From Gyrodactylus bullatarudis (Eukaryota; Platyhelminthes; Monogenea; Gyrodactylidea; Gyrodactylidae): a stretch of 64,000 bases of DNA. The notes under the pieces were generated by a model. It ran no database searches. It was not told where the DNA came from and worked only from the letters and a program-made list of their open reading frames with translations. Made by a program: the position numbers and the translations under genes. This document shows positions 58,325 to 64,000 of this stretch, one piece after another (the stretch's first letter is position 1; each line of letters starts with the position of its first letter). The stretch is taken from the NCBI GenBank assembly GCA_012064415.1, contig SSNU01000279.1, forward strand, positions 62,001-126,000, read 5' to 3'.

Positions 58325-61300
58325 TCATACATCCGATGAGTCATTATCATGAGATTTTCTGATATTCATAAATGATACATTCCCACGAAATGATGGAGGA
58401 CTTGGAGTGGACTGGGCTAGAGTAGCGGCTGAAAAGTCACCGAAAGAATTTGTATTACTTCGGGATTGAGAATCTTTTCCCTCGTTATCTGACGAGGCTG
58501 AACAATTTTCTGACGTTGAAAGAGATGGTTTATTGGAATACTTGTTTGCTAAATCGTCAGATATCCAAATTCCATTCTCTTCGTTAGATTCAAGAGTCAT
58601 ACCATTGAGAGATCCCTGACTAGAACCATCTTCATAGTTCTATAATAAAATGAAAATTTTAATTTAGTTAAATGAACACTCGACGGTCATTGGTTGATTT
58701 TTAAATTGTAATAGGTAAAAGTGTGAATAAATTAAACTACAGTCATCAGTTGAATTCAAATCGGACTTTTTTGTCTATATACTCAATATCAATGTTTTCC
58801 AGATTTGTAGAGAACAAAGATGGAATTCTAGATTAATTTGATCAAAGAATTTCAGGCATTAACGATTAAAGATTTGTCGATGGAAATATTTTATAGGGGC
58901 ATAATTCCCTGAAGGTGTTTTACACTTTGCATACTTTAATTGGGGTAAATTATTTTCTTAAAACCTGCTTAAATATGCACAAAATTGAGTTCAAGTTATG
59001 AAATTTCGAAGAAAATAGGTAAATTTGACTTTAAATAGCCCAGTAACTAGAAGATCATTTTACTCTTTTGTTAATATTTTAATCCTGAACAAGAAAATTT
59101 CCTTTCTCTGTCTATCTCGTTCATGTTCTTCTGTGTAGAAGGGCAAAGCTAGGCAAGTCGGGTTTTCTGTTTTTCCCGAATAATTCGAAAACTCTATTGT
59201 AGATAGCCTTAATTGAAATCAGCAAAATACTTTTTACATAGGATTCTGTTAGTAAAAATTAAAATGAATTTTTCTTACTTTAACAGGACTTGATTGGTTA
59301 TAAGGGGGCGTAAGGGCTTTATTATCAACTCCAGGGAATATCAAGCTATTCTTTTTGGATTTTTTAACTTGTGTCAAATTACATTCACTTTCTGATTCAT
59401 TTTGACTACTAAAGAGCATTGGGGGATTTAATATTGATGATGGCATTGGATTGCGCTTGCCGACAGCTCGTCCAGTTCCATCGTCCACAATAATTGCGTT
59501 CTCTGGCAATTTCTTTGTTGAATGACTCATATGGAGACGGGGATTAGGATTAGAGGAATGACGATTACGACTGCGTCGGGAACTGAACCACATATTGCAT
59601 CCAATTATTGTACATTTGTGCATTTCTCTTAAATGAACCGCACTGTAGTGGATCTTCAATGCACCTAGAAATAATTTATAATTTTATACCATATACTTGT
59701 GAGTAGTTATATGCTATTTATGATAATTTTTATTATTAAAAGCGTGTTATCCTTATAATTTGTGATGATTGATTATAATCATAATTAACAAATATGATAA
59801 ATTATCATTGATAATACATATATTCTACACTTTACCTGAATACTTTCAACTAGTTAGACTAACCTTTATCACAAAATGATTTTTTACATGTTGTACAAAT
59901 AACACGTCTTTTATTTCGTTGCACATTACTATTGCTAACACCTTTTGTATTTGTTATTTCATCTGATTCAGCACTTTTCATACTGTTCCCTTCATAGTCG
60001 ACAGAATCGCTATTCATTTCACCCAGTGTAATTATGGTATTGTTATTACTGAATTGTAAACTTTCATTGTATTCTTCATGTTTTTGATCATTATTGCCGC
60101 CATTTGAATCATTTATACAACTACTATTGTTGGAATTTATTTGTTTTTTCGTTAACTTTTTCTGACGCTTTCCCGGCTCCTTTATCAGGTTACCAATACC
60201 ATTTGAGGACATCTTCGAAGTTCTTTTCCCATTTTGATTGCGTTGTCTCTTTGCCTGAAATTGATTGTTTTAAGAAAACGATTAATGGTTTATTTTCCTA
60301 AAAAACTCCTTTCAGGTTGTGGGAGTTTTCATTTCAACTCACAGAATTATTAACTATTTCAAGAGGGCTCAATTTATCATTTATCATGCTGAGTTCATTT
60401 GTTTCCACTAGACGAGTTGGAAAGCCCCGACCAAGACTCAGGAGTGTATTCAGGGAATTGGGCATATTGAAGTTTTGTCCAACCAAGTTCTGTAGGATCT
60501 CCTGCATTCCCGGATTCAAAAGTTCCTTGCTGGAATTATTGTATTTTGTATTTATCATTTGACTAGGCGTGAAAAGTCCTGGAAATGCATTAAAAGTATC
60601 CGGCATCTTTGGCTGATGTTGACTCAGAATATCAAGGAACATTTGCATAGGATTGGTGTTGTTCATTTGAACTCTCTGCTGAGCAAAGAGATCAGTGAAG
60701 AGAGGATTTGCCTTTGGACACGCCTCCTTATTCATACTCAGCATGGTGATATAATCAGATATTAGTTTATTATTAAAATCTGAAAAGAAAGGAAAACAAT
60801 TACAGTGGGTTTATTCATCAAGTCAGGCATTTTAAATTCTCACCAAAGTTGATATTGTTATTCTGAAAGACTGGCCGGGGAAAGGATTCTTCTCCATTAG
60901 TTTGGTTCATAACAACATCTAATTTCGCTTTGTTCTCTTGAAGACACATGAGCGATTTGGCAGTTATCACTTCCTCATCAAAGGAGCAATACTCCTCTCT
61001 TTCACAAAGCTTTGAACCCCTCAACAGTTCATCTTGGCTCCAGTGTAATCTTTGTAGAACCCGCTTCAAAAACTCATTGCCCAAGTCCTGTAGAATCAAA
61101 TCAATGAACGTATCAAGGAATAACTTCATTCGACTTGATATTCTGGTATTATTCCATAAGATGATTGTTAATATTTTCTCTGCCAAATTTTCTGTGACAT
61201 GAGTTGTGTCTTTCAATGCAACTGGAAATATAAAAAGAAATAATTTCAAATTCTAATTGGCTCGGTAGAGCTTGACTGAGTAGCTTACCATGTTCAGTTA

Positions 61301-61403
61301 TTGAATGCTGACAACTGCCACATACTCGAGACCTTTCATCAATCAGGCCGAAATGAAGACATTTACAGTTATTCCTATGACATTGACCAGAGACTTTGGA
61401 AAT
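58325..61403 (-). CDS. Basonuclin/disconnected-family zinc-finger protein, 5' end not identified
   Basis: Six exons join in frame: 61403-61289, 61221-60844, 60779-60343, 60254-59864, 59664-59279 and 58639-58325 (2022 nt, 673 residues plus stop). The first exon has the basonuclin-type cysteine cluster [20 protein letters not shown] then CGSCQH. The second resembles the conserved helical region after it ([28 protein letters not shown]). Fingers follow: [23 protein letters not shown], split by a 199-nt intron, and [19 protein letters not shown] with [10 protein letters not shown]. Exon 4 has a basic [11 protein letters not shown] likely to be a nuclear localisation signal. The protein ends in a Ser/Asn-rich tail with only one pair of fingers; vertebrate basonuclins have three. 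Introns are 67, 64, 88, 199 and 639 nt. The first exon begins in phase 0 after an acceptor, so upstream exons are missing. Confidence 0.88.
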
Positions 61404-64000
61404 CTGTGGGAAAAGAATAAATTTTAATTAGACGTGGGGTTTTTGTTTTCCTACAAATTTCTTGTTAGCACGTAGGGTTTAATCTAATTTTTGTTTCATG
61501 GCACAAAAAGGAAACAGATATCTTTTTTTTCATTTGATATGGTTTTTATATTAACGGGAGATTTTAAACAAATGTTGTCAAGGTAACCTTCATTTTTAAT
61601 TCAATCATCAGTCCACCAAAGTTTGACAAAGCCTGAGATATTCGATGAAATATAAAAGTACTGTGAAGTATACACATTGTATACATTAGATTTGTTACTG
61701 TTTTTTTGATATTTAAGCGAAAGAAAATAAAGGCGACAGAGGAGACTCTCTTACTGTTTATAGAAATAATAAGAAAAACCGAAGAAGCATTGTCCACTAT
61801 TTCTTCATTATAGTATCATCATTACATTCAAAATAGGAATAAATGCCTGTTAGCATCTCTCGCTATGCGGGAAATTTCATCATTTGTGACATGACCAGAT
61901 TTTCCTATAACGCCAACCTTACGTTGAAGGAGGAAATTTTGAAAAGTTTGTTTAGTTGGTACATTTCAAAAATTAAGAAATGACAAAAAAATATTACATA
62001 AAATAGTAGTTGGTTATGATTTCTCTAGTTGGTTGTCATGTAAATTCTAACGACACTGTAATGTATAGAGAAACTGACTTTATCTTTATACCATAAAATG
62101 CTTTGAAAATAAATAAATATGTTTTCATTTTTGAAAGTAGAAGCTTGTTAAGAAAAAGACAATTTGAGAATTCAAAATGCGTTAATCGATAACAAAACTG
62201 TATATTATTAAATATACAGTTGAATAGTTTCGCATCAAAATATTTTTTTTGCTTCTGGAATAAGATTTTTTTTAATTATTAAAATAAAAAACGTTTTTAC
62301 GATCAAAATTGTTTTAATTCTCATTTGAAAAATGAGAGAAATTTCATTTTTAATAATTTTCAAAACAACTTTATATAATAAAGTCAAAATAAAACATTTA
62401 AAAACGTTTTTTTATTTGATTATCCTCACAATTATGTTCACCTTATTACAGAAGCATCAACAGGTATTTTTGAGCGAAATTTGGTGGAATGATGTTAAAA
62501 TACTTAATTTTATCAGATCGAGATGCGATTTTAGTAATTTTGGAAATATTCGTCTATTTTTATAAAATGATTCATTTTGCGTCTTTACTTTTCAAAAATA
62601 AATGGAAAACGTTCAAAATTTTGTTTAACTAATTATAGTTTCTACTATTGTACTGTTTTAAGGAATGCTACAGTAGCATTTATATTGATTACTTTGGTGA
62701 TTATGTGGTCAATTGGGATCATAAACACTTGATAACGGGTACCTAACCCAATGAATTTGTCTCTGCGGTATGTACATTTCCTATCGGTAGGCATTATAAT
62801 TCCTAACAGATAGATGTATTCCTTACATGTGTGACATTAGCAGAGATCAAGTAGAAGAAATATCATTAACACTAGGTGAGATAATATAACAAACATTGGT
62901 GATAGAATTTTTTTCCTTCCAATAAAATTACCGAATCGATATAACCTAACTAACGTGGTGAAATTTGATAAATGCTTTAGTTTTCATATTTTAGTTAATT
63001 TAAGTCAAGCTTTTCTTAAATATAAGAAATCAACTCAGAGTTCATTCCAATGATAATCTTATAGAAGAGTCAGAGTCAAATAATTCAGATTCGGATCCGT
63101 CTGAAAAAATGCGGAAGATACCGAAAATTATTAAAACAAGTATTAATTTTCAATAATCTTGTGAATATTTTTTTATTGTTGAAAATTGATTAAAATTAGA
63201 GAGCTCAAATAAAAATTCAAGAGCTTTCAACTACTCTAAAAGAGATTTGATACCTTCCTTTTCGCAAGAACCATCTCTAAGGCTACCTAGGATCTTCTCT
63301 GGACCTATTTATCGTTCTTCAAGCTTTCATAATGTCAAGGATTAATAATGTAAACCTTAGAAAATAACTGTTATTTGATTACTAATGTACGATTTCTGTA
63401 GTCAAATAGTGGCGATTCGGAAATTTTCGAAATCTTCCTGAATCTAAAGAACCCTAGTCAGAGTGGAACTCATCTGTAAACTTTAACTTCAGAAAGAGTT
63501 TTTAGTATCCTAGAAATCTATAAAAGATTCTCAATTGTTCAAAAGTTTTCACATATCAAGAAAAATAATCATTATTGCAAAAAAGGATAACAGCACCTTT
63601 TTATTTTCTTTGGACATGTTAACTTTTTATGACTTTCAAATTGACTACACTAGAGAACTGTTTAATGATGTATTGAGAAATAATAAAATACTGTATTCAA
63701 TTGATGCAGTTATTCCGAAACCCGCTGCTTCTTCATCACTCTCAGAACGCATTGCACACAGTCTTTAATTGAAAGATGTAGGGGAGAATGAAATAATAAA
63801 ATTTTCTTTTTGATTACTCCAACTACACTAAGTAATACACCTACCTTATGCTTCGAAGTTGATATATGTATGGTTACACGTACGTACGTATCAATTGGTA
63901 TGTTGGTATCACGTCAGAATGTGATTCAAGATTGATTATAATAAGTAAAGTTGTTACATATTTTTTGATATGTAATTGGGGTTGTTGTACACACTTTGTT
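61404..64000. other. Upstream of the basonuclin exons, nothing recognised
   Basis: Probably intron or 5' region of the minus-strand zinc-finger gene. Open frames at 61564-61797 (-), 62332-62565 (+) and 63535-63768 (+) have no motif or splice support. An ACGTACGTACGTA run occurs near 63878-63891. Confidence 0.45.

Noticed and set aside
60334..60765. Plus-strand frames overlapping the basonuclin exons
   Set aside because: They are complements of the minus-strand exons, which have spliced, conserved coding sequence.

Overview
The window is AT-rich animal nuclear DNA with spliced genes, long repeat-filled gaps and no bacterial-style operons or RBS. Gene content (POU class 6 factor, basonuclin/disco zinc-finger protein, atypical pentameric ligand-gated channel, TDP1, VMA21, AVL9, an ATAD5/ELG1 relative) and a Penelope-like retroelement suggest an invertebrate. 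An arthropod such as a copepod fits, but the sequence alone does not settle the species. No tRNA, rRNA or CRISPR was seen.

Layout: 1-3.4 kb holds a minus-strand ligand-gated channel running off the left edge. 5-18 kb is mostly non-coding, with a fold-back element, a Tc1/mariner fossil, a 5'-truncated Penelope-like element and smaller inverted-repeat elements. 18.5-23.1 kb is a tight cluster: TDP1 with a PBZ zinc finger (-), VMA21 (-), and a divergent single-exon multi-spanning membrane protein (+). 23-39 kb is a repeat-rich desert and probably a 6-kb first intron of the POU6F gene, whose main exons are at 39.1-40.3 kb (+). 41.5-45.6 kb holds an ATAD5-like gene (-) and a possible cordon-bleu-like gene (-). 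The latter shares a 52-bp gap with the divergent AVL9 gene (+, 45.6-56.8 kb). 58.3-61.4 kb holds the 3' part of a basonuclin/disco gene (-).

I rebuilt 31 splice junctions by matching reading frame, GT-AG signals and remembered family alignments; every complete model closes in frame. The most unusual result is intron size. Two introns, in TDP1 and AVL9, are only 23 nt, and four more are 31-36 nt, while neighbouring introns of the same genes reach 1-3 kb. The second notable result is an ATAD5/ELG1-like protein that keeps a Walker B-like segment and the family C-terminus but has lost the P-loop lysine and the long N-terminal half. The third is a PBZ-type zinc finger fused to TDP1, joining poly(ADP-ribose) reading to removal of DNA-protein adducts.
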